This document shows, one piece after another, positions 26,319 to 35,742 of a DNA stretch of 64,000 nt. The stretch's first letter is position 1. The number at the start of each line of letters is the position of its first letter. The position numbers were made by a program, and so were the translations under genes. Source of the stretch: an uncultured Muribaculaceae bacterium (lineage in GTDB: Bacteria > Bacteroidota > Bacteroidia > Bacteroidales > Muribaculaceae); the NCBI GenBank assembly GCA_944321705.1, contig CALUMG010000003.1, positions 62,001 through 126,000 on the forward strand. Reading direction: 5' to 3'. Under the pieces are notes generated by a model. It had not been told where the DNA came from, did not search any database, and worked only from the letters and a program-made list of their open reading frames with translations.

Positions 26319-29300
26319 TGTTACTCTTTTTACCAATGTGAATCATTTTACTTGTATCTTTAACAACTCCCTTAGCCTTGTAAATCAGCACAAAGAAGAA
26401 CGGAACAAGCAGGATGCCGATAGTCACGGCGAATATCATTCCGAAGAACACGCCTGAACCTATTGCCTGGCGGCTTGCCGAACCCGGACCCGAAGCTATC
26501 ACCATTGGCAACATACCGAGAATGAATGCCAACGATGTCATCACGATAGGACGGAAACGCAGATGTGACGCATGTAAAGCGGCTTCCTCAACACTTTTGC
26601 CGGCTTCGACTTCATCTTTTGCAAATTCCACGATAAGAATGGCATTCTTGGCCGCCATACCCATGAGCATCACAAGACCGATTTGGAAATAAGTGTCATT
26701 TTCCAGCCCGAGCAATGTGATTCCGAAATATGCTCCAAACGCAGCCACAGGAAGCGACAACAATACCGCAATGGGAATGCTCCAGCTTTCATATAGAGCT
26801 GCAAGGAACAAGAACACAAACAAGAACACAAGCGCAAGTACAAGACCTGTCTGCCCTCCGGCTTGCTTCTCTTGATATGACAAGCCGCTCCATTCAATGC
26901 CAATGTTGTCGGGCAAATGTTCCTCGGCTATGCGTTCGATTTCGTCCATCGCCTGTCCCGAACTATACCCGTGCGCGGCTGCGCCACGAATTACCGCCGA
27001 CGTAAACATGTTAAAACGCTTGATACTTCCGGGCCCGGTAGTGTATTCCGTCGTACCGATTGATGTCAACGGTATCATGTCGCCACTCTTGCCTCTCACG
27101 AAAAACAAGTTCATATTGTCACGATGTTCACGATAAGGAGCTTCTGCCTGCAAATAAACACGGTATATGCGGTTGAACATGTTGAAGTCGTTCACATACA
27201 CCGAACCCGTATAAGCCTTCATTGTGGCAAAGACATCCGACATCGACACCCCGGCAGCTTTCACCTGGTCGCGGTCTACATCGAAATATAATTGCGGAAT
27301 CTCTCCCTGCAACGAAGATGAGAGCCCGGTTAGCACTTTGCTTTGAGATGCATAGTACATCAACGTGTCAACAGCCTGGACAAGATTGTCGTAAGTCGCT
27401 TCTCCGCGCGCCTCAAGCTGCATCTCAAATCCGCCCGAAGTTCCCAACCCGGGTATGACAGGAGGCGTGGACAAATAAACCTTGCATTCGGGATATTTTT
27501 CAATTTCCTTCCGCACTTCGTCCATTATGTCATCTATCGTTGTATCATCGCGCTCAGTCCAATCCTTTAATATGACCGTAAGCTGGCTCCGCGCCTGGCT
27601 TGTTCCTACACGCGGACTCGTTCCTGCCACGCTTTGGACATATTCCACGGCATCGTTTTTCATCAAGAAATCAATGGCTCGCTCTGTCACTATGCGTGTA
27701 CGTTCCAGTGTCGCGCCCTCGGGCAATTCAAGTTCGACAGTGAAATAACCTTGGTCTTCGGCCGGGAGGAAACTGGTAGGGATTAATTTATACATCACAA
27801 ATATCAACACTATCGCAATGCCGAAAGCCGACATTATGCGACGAGGATTCTTCAATACGACCTTGATGCCTTGGACATATTTATGATTTCCCTTGTCAAT
27901 CCATCGGTTAATGGTTCTGAATATCCTGTTTTTAGGCTTCTTGCTGTCAACAGGCTTCAATATCAACGAGCACATCACAGGCGTAAGGGTCAATGCCACC
28001 ACTGCCGACAATATAACCGACACTGCAATCGTCACACTGAACTGGCGATAAAGCTGACCCGTGATTCCCGGCAAGAAACTCACCGGCACAAACACTGCAG
28101 CAAGCACAAGCGACGTAGCAATCAACGCGCCCGTCAATCCATGCATTGCCTTCTTTGTTGCTTCATAAGGACTTAATTTCTCTTCTTCCATGATTCGCTC
28201 GACATTCTCGACGACAACGATTGCGTCATCTACCACGATACCGATGGCAAGCACAAGGCCAAGCAATGTCAATGTGTTCAACGAAAAGCCCATTATCAAC
28301 ATGAAGCCGAATGTTCCTATTAACGAAATAGGCACAGCTACCATTGGTATTATTGTGGTGCGCCAGCTCTGCAATGACAAGAACACCACGATACACACAA
28401 GGAACAAGGCTTCAAACAGCGTCTTGTAAACTTCGTGGATGGATTCGGATATGTATTTCGTCATGTCAAACGGAATCTCATATTGCAACCCTTCGGGGAA
28501 GTTCTTGCTTATTTCCTCCATTTCTTTCTTCACGCGCTCGGCAACTTCCATGGCATTGGCTCCCGGCAACATGTAAATACCGAGTACGGCCGCATTGCCG
28601 CCGTTTATGCCACTCTCGGTGTTATAGGACTGGGCTTCAAGCGAGACACGCGCCACATCGCGCAATCTTATCAACGACCCGTCGGGATTTGCCCTCAACA
28701 CGATTTCCTCAAATTGAGACGCGCTCGACAATCGTCCCTGGGCCGTGATGGGTATTGTTATGTCCAATCCGCTCACAGGCTGTTGGCCGAATACTCCTGC
28801 CGCCGACTCCCGGTTTTGGTCCTTCAAGGCATTTTGCACATCTTGAACGGTCAATCCGAAATTTGCCAACCGTGCAGGGTCAACCCATATCTGCATCGCA
28901 TAATAACGGCTACCTATGTTTGACACACGTCCCACGCCTTGTATACGACGTAACAGGTCAAGCACGTTGAGAGTGGCAAAGTTACTAAGGTAAATTTCAT
29001 CAAACTTCGGGTCGTCCGATGTCAAGCATATTGTCATCAACTGACTTGCAGCTTGCTTTTCTATCTCTATACCATTTTGTACCACCTCGGCCGGCAATCT
29101 CGACTCGGCCAGCTTGACACGGTTCTGTATCTCCACGGCTGCAAGGTCGGCATCGGTACTGATGTCAAATGTGACAGTGGCCGAGAAATATCCCGAATTG
29201 GAACTGTTTGACTCCATGTAAAGCATACCCGGCGTACCATTCAATTCCTGTTCTATCGGGGTTGCCACGGCTTGCGACACGGTCAACGCGCTCGCTCCCG

Positions 29301-29451
29301 GATAGGACGCGCTTATCTTCACGACAGGCGGGGTAATCTGCGGATATTGGTCGATAGGTAACATCATGAGGCCTATGATGCCTATGATTACTATCAATAT
29401 CGATATGACAGCCGAGAAAACCGGTCTGTCAATGAAAAAACTCATTTTCAT
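26305..29451 (-). CDS. RND multidrug efflux permease (HAE1/AcrB family)
   Basis: A 1048-residue inner-membrane proton-driven exporter, standard length for AcrB/MexB. N-terminal helix MKMSFFIDRPVFSAVISILI, porter domain segments such as YPQITPPVVKISASYPGAS, and TM4 with the proton-relay aspartate pair in LVLAIGIVVDDAIVVVEN. The second half repeats this layout (VLALVFLFVFLFLAALYESW; LRPIVMTS-like RFRPIVMTSLAFILGM). It would export drugs, bile acids or fatty acids. It sits between the adaptor (36 bases upstream) and the outer-membrane factor (overlapping), giving a full tripartite pump. Confidence 0.97.
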   Translation of the reverse strand: MKMSFFIDRPVFSAVISILIVIIGIIGLMMLPIDQYPQITPPVVKISASYPGASALTVSQAVATPIEQELNGTPGMLYMESNSSNSGYFSATVTFDISTDADLAAVEIQNRVKLAESRLPAEVVQNGIEIEKQAASQLMTICLTSDDPKFDEIYLSNFATLNVLDLLRRIQGVGRVSNIGSRYYAMQIWVDPARLANFGLTVQDVQNALKDQNRESAAGVFGQQPVSGLDITIPITAQGRLSSASQFEEIVLRANPDGSLIRLRDVARVSLEAQSYNTESGINGGNAAVLGIYMLPGANAMEVAERVKKEMEEISKNFPEGLQYEIPFDMTKYISESIHEVYKTLFEALFLVCIVVFLSLQSWRTTIIPMVAVPISLIGTFGFMLIMGFSLNTLTLLGLVLAIGIVVDDAIVVVENVERIMEEEKLSPYEATKKAMHGLTGALIATSLVLAAVFVPVSFLPGITGQLYRQFSVTIAVSVILSAVVALTLTPVMCSLILKPVDSKKPKNRIFRTINRWIDKGNHKYVQGIKVVLKNPRRIMSAFGIAIVLIFVMYKLIPTSFLPAEDQGYFTVELELPEGATLERTRIVTERAIDFLMKNDAVEYVQSVAGTSPRVGTSQARSQLTVILKDWTERDDTTIDDIMDEVRKEIEKYPECKVYLSTPPVIPGLGTSGGFEMQLEARGEATYDNLVQAVDTLMYYASQSKVLTGLSSSLQGEIPQLYFDVDRDQVKAAGVSMSDVFATMKAYTGSVYVNDFNMFNRIYRVYLQAEAPYREHRDNMNLFFVRGKSGDMIPLTSIGTTEYTTGPGSIKRFNMFTSAVIRGAAAHGYSSGQAMDEIERIAEEHLPDNIGIEWSGLSYQEKQAGGQTGLVLALVFLFVFLFLAALYESWSIPIAVLLSLPVAAFGAYFGITLLGLENDTYFQIGLVMLMGMAAKNAILIVEFAKDEVEAGKSVEEAALHASHLRFRPIVMTSLAFILGMLPMVIASGPGSASRQAIGSGVFFGMIFAVTIGILLVPFFFVLIYKAKGVVKDTSKMIHIGKKSNNDEK

Positions 29452-29487
29452 GTCAACTGTAAATTAGGAGTTCAGGACAATTGTTCT

Positions 29488-30681
29488 CTACTTTTTATCC
29501 GATTCATCGGTTTCAAAGTCTTCGGGACGCCCTATTTGCACTTTTATGCCCGGCGTGAGCTTGTTATATCCTTCAGTTACTATCATTTCACCCGGCACAA
29601 GGCCACGTTCAACAACTACATCATTCCCAAACTCGGGACCGAGCTCGATGAATCGGCGTTCAACAGTCGAGTCTCTTCTCATCACATAGATATAAGAACC
29701 GCCTTTTTCCATTATCAATGCTTTCTGTGGCACCACGGTTGCATTTTCCCTCACATCAAGCAGCAATTTTACTTTTGTGAACTGCCCGGGAAGCAATACA
29801 TGATTTGGATTGGTCATTTCTGCGCGAACCGAGAATGTACCGGTCTCGGGATTAACTTGCGGCTCGGCAAAGTCGACAAGTCCCTTGTAAGGATATACAC
29901 TGTTGTCGGGGAGCGTGATTGTAACAGTCGGCTGCCACGAACGTGTCGAATCTTGTTGTCCTATTATGATGTTTCGTTCCTTGCTGCGCAAATAATCCAA
30001 AGCAGTCATGCTGAAGTCGACAAGCACCGTGTCGCTCTTGACAATAGTGGCAAGCAACGACTGCGCTCCTGTACCCACCAGCGTTCCGAGGTCCACATGA
30101 CGTTCACTGATATGGCCCGAGATAGGAGAAGTGACGATTGTATAGCTCAATTCTTGCTCGGCTTGGTCCAAATCGGCTTGACTCATGCCAACGCTGGCAA
30201 CAGCTGTCTCATAAGCGGCAATCGCATTGTCGAGGTCGAGCTGGCTGGCCGCATTTTGCTCATATAGCGGTCTTATTCTCTCCAAGTCGCGCTCGGCCTT
30301 ACGTGCGGTAGCTTCATCTTTTTTCAACTGGGCCCGCGCCTTGTCAACCTTCGCCTTGTATTGATCTTGGTTGATAACAAACAGGACCTGTCCTTTCTTC
30401 ACATAAGTACCTTCCTCAAACTTCATTTGCTCAAGGAATCCTTCCACCCTTGCGCGAATTTCAACGAATTGTTGCGCTCTTATACTGCCTACATACTCCC
30501 CATACAACTCGACATCTTGCTTTTGCGCAGGCATCACGCCAACTACAGGATATTCAGGTTGAGGTTCCGGTTCCCTTGTCAAAATGACATAAAGCACGAC
30601 TACCGCCACCACTGACACGGCGGTATAAATAATCTGTTTGCGCTTAAGCTGCAAATCGTACTTCGACTTAAAAAGTTTCAT
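29488..30681 (-). CDS. RND efflux periplasmic adaptor (AcrA/MexA family)
   Basis: A 397-residue membrane fusion protein: one N-terminal transmembrane helix (about 18-36), a lipoyl/barrel-sandwich motif RARVEGFLEQMKFEEGTYVKKGQ split around a helical hairpin (about 110-190), and the closing TSPISGHISERHVDLGTLVG. A beta-barrel and membrane-proximal domain follow (VPQKALIMEKGGSYIYV). It joins the permease to the outer-membrane channel. First gene of the operon; no regulator gene is adjacent. Confidence 0.96.
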   Translation of the reverse strand: MKLFKSKYDLQLKRKQIIYTAVSVVAVVVLYVILTREPEPQPEYPVVGVMPAQKQDVELYGEYVGSIRAQQFVEIRARVEGFLEQMKFEEGTYVKKGQVLFVINQDQYKAKVDKARAQLKKDEATARKAERDLERIRPLYEQNAASQLDLDNAIAAYETAVASVGMSQADLDQAEQELSYTIVTSPISGHISERHVDLGTLVGTGAQSLLATIVKSDTVLVDFSMTALDYLRSKERNIIIGQQDSTRSWQPTVTITLPDNSVYPYKGLVDFAEPQVNPETGTFSVRAEMTNPNHVLLPGQFTKVKLLLDVRENATVVPQKALIMEKGGSYIYVMRRDSTVERRFIELGPEFGNDVVVERGLVPGEMIVTEGYNKLTPGIKVQIGRPEDFETDESDKK

Positions 30682-30892
30682 GTACTTAACCTATTTAATG
30701 TTATCCACAAAGCATCAGACACGGCATCCCAACCATCACAACCGAAATGTGCCGTTATACCCATCTTTTGCCAATCATTTTTTACAAATCAAGCTTCAAT
30801 AAACATTAAAATGCAGTCATTCGCCCAATGAGGCTCTGTATTCTCTCACGAATTCTTGCATTTTTCTTAACAAATAAGACTCTACTGCTGTG

Positions 30893-30900
30893 CAAAAATA
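30893..30900 (-). promoter_or_regulatory. -7 promoter element for the RND operon
   Basis: Minus strand TATTTTTG matches TAnnTTTG. It implies a leader of about 200 bases before the adaptor gene, so it is uncertain. Confidence 0.35.
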
Positions 30901-30993
30901 AGAATTTTACACCTTTGTCCGTTTATCGACACATATAAAATATCCTAACAGAAATAAAAGAATCATTCCCGTGTCAATACCCCATAAAACAAT

Positions 30994-31034
30994 ACAACTG
31001 CGAATCTCTTCCATCCCGAAGAAAACCGCAGTTG
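30994..31034 (-). terminator. Hairpin after rpmH
   Basis: CAACTGCG at 30995-31002 and its complement at 31027-31034 form an 8-base-pair stem about 70 bases beyond the rpmH stop; A/T-rich sequence with several T residues follows on the minus strand. Confidence 0.5.
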
Positions 31035-31102
31035 CATTTTATCCCGTTCAAGCCGTGCAGCAATCCTGCTGCCGGCAGGCAAATTCTTCCCTTCAATATA
31101 TA

Positions 31103-31255
31103 TTATTTGTGTACAGAATCAGAGACTGACAAACTGTAACGACCCTTTGCACGACGACGAGCCAACACCTTGCGACCATCGGCAGTCTTCATTCTTTGAC
31201 GGAATCCGTGCTTGTTAACTCTCTTCCTGTTTGAAGGTTGGTATGTTCTTTTCAT
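31103..31255 (-). CDS. rpmH: 50S ribosomal protein L34
   Basis: A 50-residue basic ribosomal protein. The start [19 protein letters not shown] and the segment [19 protein letters not shown] are the standard L34 signature. The frame extends upstream to 31300, but the ATG at 31255 gives the conserved N-terminus. It has a strong promoter and is divergent from efp; dnaA/rnpA are not next to it, as is usual for Bacteroidota. Confidence 0.98.
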   Translation of the reverse strand: MKRTYQPSNRKRVNKHGFRQRMKTADGRKVLARRRAKGRYSLSVSDSVHK

Positions 31256-31297
31256 TGCTGTATATTTTTTTGTTTTTATTATTTCAAATTCGGTGTG

Positions 31298-31329
31298 CAA
31301 AAATAGACACTTTTTTTGAATTTACCAAA
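31298..31329 (-). promoter_or_regulatory. Promoter for rpmH
   Basis: Minus strand reads TTTG (31326-31329), a 20-base spacer, then TATTTTTG (31298-31305): a full Bacteroidota housekeeping promoter, 43 bases upstream of the L34 start. Confidence 0.75.
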
Positions 31330-31354
31330 AGTGAGAAGATTTTTACCTGTTTCT

Positions 31355-31386
31355 TTTGTGTTTTTTACCGATTTACAGTAATTTTG
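31355..31386 (+). promoter_or_regulatory. Promoter for efp
   Basis: TTTG at 31355-31358, 20-base spacer, TAATTTTG at 31379-31386, 49 bases before the efp start. It is divergent from the rpmH promoter and the two -33 boxes lie only 25 bases apart. Confidence 0.75.
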
Positions 31387-31434
31387 CGACATCAATTTCC
31401 GAATAATACAATACTCAAATACATTTTATAGTAT

Positions 31435-32001
31435 ATGATCAACGCTCAAGACATCAAGAACGGAACATGCATCCGTATGGACGGCAGACTTTATTTCTGC
31501 GTGGAATTTTTACATGTAAAACCGGGCAAGGGCAACACCTTCATGCGTACAAAATTGAAAGACGTGGTTGACGGTCGTGTCATTGAACGCAGATTCAACA
31601 TCGGCGAAAAGCTTGAAGACGTGCGTGTGGAAAGACGTCCTTACCAATATCTATATCAAGAAGGTGGTGACGACATCTTCATGAACAACGAAACCTTTGA
31701 ACAAATTCCCATTTCGAAAGAACTTGTTACCGGGGCTGCTTTCATGAAAGAAGGCGATATCGTAGAAGTTGTTTCTGATGCTTCAACCGAAACTGTCCTT
31801 TATGCCGAAATGCCGGTTAAGACAACTTTGAAAATAACTTATACCGAACCGGGTCTCAAGGGCGACACTGCGACAAACACACTAAAACCTGCCACAGTCG
31901 AAACAGGTGCCACAGTGCGCGTGCCTTTGTTCATCAACGAAGGCGAGCTCATCGAGGTCGATACTCGCGACGGTTCTTATGTTGGCCGTGTGAAAGCATA
32001 A
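31435..32001 (+). CDS. efp: Elongation factor P
   Basis: A 188-residue translation factor that relieves ribosome stalling at polyproline. The N-terminal KOW-like domain shows [20 protein letters not shown], with Lys32 at the loop tip where bacterial EF-P is modified in some species. The two OB domains follow ([32 protein letters not shown], the diagnostic C-terminal signature). No EpmA-type modification enzyme is in the window. It is followed by its own terminator. Confidence 0.98.
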   Translation: MINAQDIKNGTCIRMDGRLYFCVEFLHVKPGKGNTFMRTKLKDVVDGRVIERRFNIGEKLEDVRVERRPYQYLYQEGGDDIFMNNETFEQIPISKELVTGAAFMKEGDIVEVVSDASTETVLYAEMPVKTTLKITYTEPGLKGDTATNTLKPATVETGATVRVPLFINEGELIEVDTRDGSYVGRVKA

Positions 32002-32024
32002 GCCTCCATAAATAAAATATACAA

Positions 32025-32062
32025 ACGGGATGCACCATTTTATGCGGTGCGTCCCGTTTTTT
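32025..32062 (+). terminator. Terminator after efp
   Basis: ACGGGATGCACC at 32025-32036 pairs with GGTGCGTCCCGT at 32046-32057 (one T-G pair), followed by TTTTT. Confidence 0.88.
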
Positions 32063-32166
32063 CATTTGCGACATGCCATAAAGATTTTTTCGCTTCCGGC
32101 AATCGATAGTTACAATATTTTTTATAACTTAGCATTTGTAATACTAACCTTCTAAATTATGGAACA

Positions 32167-33273
32167 ATGATTATAGGTATTCCAAAAGAAATCAAGAACA
32201 ATGAAAATCGCGTAGGCATGACCCCTGCCGGAGTTTCAGAACTCATAAGGCATGGCCACACCGTATATGTTCAACACACTGCCGGAGAAGGCTCGGGATT
32301 CCCTGATGCCGACTATGAAAATATCGGAGCTAAGATTCTTCCGGATATTGCCGATGTTTATGCCATCGCCGACATGATAATTAAAGTGAAGGAACCTATT
32401 GCACCTGAATATCCTCTCATAAAGGAAGGACAACTGCTGTTCACATATTTCCACTTCGCGTCCGACCGCACTCTCACCGAAGCAATGATAAAAACAAAAG
32501 CAACTTGCATTGCCTATGAGACAGTGGAGTTGCCCGACCGCTCATTACCTTTGCTCATCCCGATGAGCGAAGTCGCCGGTAGAATGTCAATCCAAGAAGG
32601 CGCCCGATTCCTTGAAAAACCGCAAGGAGGAAAAGGCATATTACTTGGAGGCGTGCCGGGCGTGAAACCCGCAAAGGTGCTAATCCTCGGCGCAGGAACA
32701 GTAGGGACCAATGCAGCTAAAATGGCTGCCGGACTTGGTGCCGACGTAACAATCACCGACATCAATTTAAAAAGACTTCGCCAGCTTGACGACATTTTGC
32801 CAAAAAACGTAAAGACACTTTACTCCACAAGGCACAACATCGAGAACGAATTGCCTACAACCGACCTTGTAGTTGGTTCTGTGCTGATTCCGGGCGACAA
32901 GGCTCCGCATCTCATCACTCGCGACATGCTCAAACTGATGCGTCCGGGCACCGTGCTCGTGGATGTGGCAATCGACCAAGGCGGCTGCTTCGAGACTTCG
33001 CACCCCACATCGCATTCCGAGCCGATATATGTAATCGACGGTATCGTACACTATGCCGTTGCCAATATTCCGGGTGCAGTACCTTATACGTCAACACTTG
33101 CGCTCACCAATGCCACACTGCCCTATGCCGTCGCTCTTGCCGACAAAGGATGGCAACAGGCTTGCAAGGAAAACAAGGCTCTTGCCCTTGGCTTGAACAT
33201 GACCGACGGAAAAATCACATACAAGGCCGTGGCCGACGTATGGGGGCTTCCTTATGAAGAATATACCTTCTGA
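32167..33273 (+). CDS. ald: Alanine dehydrogenase
   Basis: A 368-residue NAD-dependent enzyme interconverting L-alanine with pyruvate and ammonia. The N-terminus MIIGIPKEIKNNENRVGMTP is the family signature; the catalytic Lys and His lie in IIKVKEPIAPEY and LLFTYFHFASD. The Rossmann NAD-binding loop is LILGAGTVGTNAAKMAAGLG. The C-terminal PGAVPYTSTLALTNATLPYA segment is also characteristic. It is a single-gene unit downstream of efp. Confidence 0.97.
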   Translation: MIIGIPKEIKNNENRVGMTPAGVSELIRHGHTVYVQHTAGEGSGFPDADYENIGAKILPDIADVYAIADMIIKVKEPIAPEYPLIKEGQLLFTYFHFASDRTLTEAMIKTKATCIAYETVELPDRSLPLLIPMSEVAGRMSIQEGARFLEKPQGGKGILLGGVPGVKPAKVLILGAGTVGTNAAKMAAGLGADVTITDINLKRLRQLDDILPKNVKTLYSTRHNIENELPTTDLVVGSVLIPGDKAPHLITRDMLKLMRPGTVLVDVAIDQGGCFETSHPTSHSEPIYVIDGIVHYAVANIPGAVPYTSTLALTNATLPYAVALADKGWQQACKENKALALGLNMTDGKITYKAVADVWGLPYEEYTF

Positions 33274-33337
33274 TTATTTTTACGCGAGGATATTCTGTAC
33301 TTAAATACATATCCTCTGACTATTGCAAACAACATAA

Positions 33338-33377
33338 ACAGCCGCGCCTCCCTCAAAACAGGACTTGACGCGGCTGT
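33338..33377 (+). terminator. Probable terminator after ald
   Basis: ACAGCCGCG at 33338-33346 pairs with CGCGGCTGT at 33369-33377, followed by CATCTTTTA. Stem is 9 pairs with a long loop and a weak T-run. Confidence 0.5.
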
Positions 33378-33421
33378 CATCTTTTACTATATACATCCAT
33401 TCCGAAACAAGCAGCAGTCCA

Positions 33422-33461
33422 CAAAAAAGGCATCTAAGAATGTGTACCTCTTAAATGCCTT
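33422..33461 (-). terminator. Terminator after the ROK kinase gene
   Basis: AAGGCATCTAAG at 33427-33438 pairs with CTTAAATGCCTT at 33450-33461 with one mismatch; on the minus strand TTTTTTG follows. Confidence 0.75.
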
Positions 33462-33525
33462 ATGTCAAAATATTTGCATCGTAGCGCGAAATCATGTCAG
33501 CTTATGCCGGTCATCAACGGCTCGC

Positions 33526-34488
33526 TTACACCGGCTTGACTTCCCATCCGAGCGCGCTCGCTCCGAGCACGGCTGCGTCGCTTTCCTTCAATTCCGAAAG
33601 CAAGACACGCACCTTGCCTTTGTATATTCCAAGAATGTTCTTATCCAAAGCATTCTTTACCGGCTTCATTATTAAATCACCGGCCTTGGTCAAGCCTCCA
33701 AACAAAATGAAAGCTTCCGGGCTTGAGAATGTCACAAAATCGGCAAGAGCTTCACCCAAAATGTTTCCGGTATATTCAAAAATTTCCTTTGCCAACGCGT
33801 CTCCTGTTATCGCTGCGTCGTAAACATCCTTTGATGTTATTTCATCGATAGGCATGTTGCGCAACAACGATGGCTCCTTGCGAATGTCAAGGAATTCACG
33901 AGCAGTGCGAGCTACTCCGGTTGCCGAGCAATAGGTTTCAAGACAGCCCGTGCGTCCGCAACCGCAAATTCGACCGTTGGTACGTTTCACTATAACATGG
34001 CCAAGTTCTCCGGCATATCCGTCATGGCCATATACAAGCTGTCCATTGATGACGATTCCGCTGCCAACGCCTGTGCCAAGCGTAATCATTATGAAATCTT
34101 TCAATCCGCGTGCGGCGCCATAAGTCATTTCACCTATAGCCGCAGCATTTGCGTCATTGGTAATTGCCACGGGGATGCCAAATTTTTGGCTCACGAGGTC
34201 GGCCAATGGAATAGGAGTCGGCCAAGGCAGATTAACGCCATCTTCTATCATGCCTGTGTAGTAATTGGCATTAGGCGCGCCTATGCCTATTCCGTGAATC
34301 TTATCAACAGCGTCATTAGCAACAATAATGCGGTTTGCTTCCACATAAAGCTCGTCAATATAGTCATTTATGTTACTATGCTTGGCGGTCTTTATGGAAC
34401 TCGAAGCAATCACGTTACCGCGAGCATCAACAATTCCAAACACGGTGTTTGTACCACCCATGTCTATTCCTATAACATAAGGTTTCAT
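33526..34488 (-). CDS. ROK family sugar kinase (glucokinase-like)
   Basis: A 320-residue ROK family kinase. ATP-binding loop GIDMGGTNTVFGIVD near the N-terminus; the catalytic region ITLGTGVGSGIVINGQ; sugar-contacting GELGHVIV; and the ROK zinc motif CGCGRTGCLETYCS (CxCGxxGCxE). Domain order and length fit a cytoplasmic glucokinase/hexokinase of the ROK type; the exact sugar is not determinable. It is convergent with ald and has a TATCTTTG promoter element upstream. Confidence 0.94.
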   Translation of the reverse strand: MKPYVIGIDMGGTNTVFGIVDARGNVIASSSIKTAKHSNINDYIDELYVEANRIIVANDAVDKIHGIGIGAPNANYYTGMIEDGVNLPWPTPIPLADLVSQKFGIPVAITNDANAAAIGEMTYGAARGLKDFIMITLGTGVGSGIVINGQLVYGHDGYAGELGHVIVKRTNGRICGCGRTGCLETYCSATGVARTAREFLDIRKEPSLLRNMPIDEITSKDVYDAAITGDALAKEIFEYTGNILGEALADFVTFSSPEAFILFGGLTKAGDLIMKPVKNALDKNILGIYKGKVRVLLSELKESDAAVLGASALGWEVKPV

Positions 34489-34534
34489 GTTTTTAAGTTT
34501 TTAATTTTATCGCGTATTAAAAAGTAAGCATTCA

Positions 34535-34542
34535 CAAAGATA
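34535..34542 (-). promoter_or_regulatory. -7 promoter element for the ROK kinase gene
   Basis: Minus strand TATCTTTG matches TAnnTTTG, 46 bases before the start. Confidence 0.5.
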
Positions 34543-34636
34543 GAATTAAATAATCATTTTTTACTCAAAATACATTAGAAAGTTAAAATATTAAGCACAT
34601 TGCCAACACAAAATAAAAAGATAATTTAAATTTAAT

Positions 34637-34667
34637 TTTGCTATTTTAAATGGAATGTCTACCTTTG
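34637..34667 (+). promoter_or_regulatory. Promoter for fabI
   Basis: TTTG at 34637-34640, 19-base spacer, TACCTTTG at 34660-34667: the closest consensus promoter on this strand, 49 bases before the start. Confidence 0.78.
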
Positions 34668-34716
34668 CAAACCGATATTCAAGCGGAATAGACATTATAA
34701 CTAACATTATAAACTA

Positions 34717-35580
34717 ATGAGTTACAATTTATTAAAAGGTAAGAGAGGCATCATATTCGGTGCTTTGAACGACAAAAGCATTGCATGGAAAGTGGCTGAG
34801 AGAGCCGTTGAAGAAGGTGCTGTAATAACATTGAGCAATGCTCCGGTAGCTGTAAGAATGGGAGAAATATCCGCTCTTGGCGAAAAACTGAATGCCGAGA
34901 TTATTCCTGCCGACGCTACAAGCTACGAAGACCTTGAACATGTATTCAAAAGATCCATGGAAGTGCTGGGCGGACAGATAGACTTTGTCCTCCACTCTAT
35001 AGGAATGTCGCCAAACGTTCGCAAGAAACGTACCTACGATGACATTGACTACGATTTGATGGCAAAAACATTCGACATATCGGCAATATCATTCCACAAG
35101 ATGTTGCAATGTGCAAAGAAAAACCATGCCATAGCCGATGGCGGAAGCGTTGTCGCTCTTTCCTACATCGCGGCACAGCGTACTTTGTTCGGATATAACG
35201 ACATGGCCGATGCCAAAGCGTTGCTTGAATCAATAGCTCGCAGCTTCGGATACATCTATGGACGTGAACACAGCGTGCGCGTTAACACGATTTCTCAATC
35301 CCCGACTATGACAACTGCCGGAAGCGGCATAAAGGGAATGACGTCATTGTTCGACTTCGCCAACAGAATGGCTCCTCTCGGAAACGCTTCTGCCGACGAC
35401 TGCGCCGACTATTGCGTCGTGATGTTCAGCGACCTCACTCGCAAAGTTACAATGCAAAACCTATATCACGACGGTGGTTTCTCAAGCATGGGCATGAGCT
35501 ACAGGGCGATGAACCAATATGAAAAAAGTTTGAACGAAGACGAATTCCTCAATCCTGACGGAAGCGTCATTTACGGATAA
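34717..35580 (+). CDS. fabI: Enoyl-[acyl-carrier-protein] reductase FabI
   Basis: A 287-residue NADH-dependent enoyl-ACP reductase completing each fatty-acid elongation cycle. N-terminal cofactor region LLKGKRGIIFGALNDKSIAWK; LHSIGMSP with the family's conserved step; and the catalytic YxxxxxxK, Tyr160 and Lys167 in YNDMADAK. ISQSPTMTTAGSGI resembles the substrate-binding loop of this family. Length is slightly above E. coli FabI. Single gene with a strong promoter and terminator. Confidence 0.96.
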   Translation: MSYNLLKGKRGIIFGALNDKSIAWKVAERAVEEGAVITLSNAPVAVRMGEISALGEKLNAEIIPADATSYEDLEHVFKRSMEVLGGQIDFVLHSIGMSPNVRKKRTYDDIDYDLMAKTFDISAISFHKMLQCAKKNHAIADGGSVVALSYIAAQRTLFGYNDMADAKALLESIARSFGYIYGREHSVRVNTISQSPTMTTAGSGIKGMTSLFDFANRMAPLGNASADDCADYCVVMFSDLTRKVTMQNLYHDGGFSSMGMSYRAMNQYEKSLNEDEFLNPDGSVIYG

Positions 35581-35614
35581 CAAAAACATGCAGCTTTGCT
35601 GCGACTTTAAATAC

Positions 35615-35657
35615 AAAGGATGTGCTGTTTCAATTATGGCACATCCTTTCTTTTTAT
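35615..35657 (+). terminator. Terminator after fabI
   Basis: AAAGGATGTGC at 35615-35625 pairs with GCACATCCTTT at 35639-35649, followed by CTTTTTATT. Confidence 0.85.
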
Positions 35658-35742
35658 TGAACATTTGCCGGAAGTTATTTTGATGTCTGTTATAAAAGAA
35701 CTATTTTTATAGTGTTTTTGCATTTACAAATACATTGTTAAA

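Larger units (their letters stand above)
30682..31102. other. Intergenic region between RND operon and rpmH
   Basis: About 420 bases with no credible gene. It holds the likely RND operon promoter element at 30893-30900 and the rpmH terminator at 30994-31034; the rest is A/T-rich and featureless to the eye. Confidence 0.6.
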
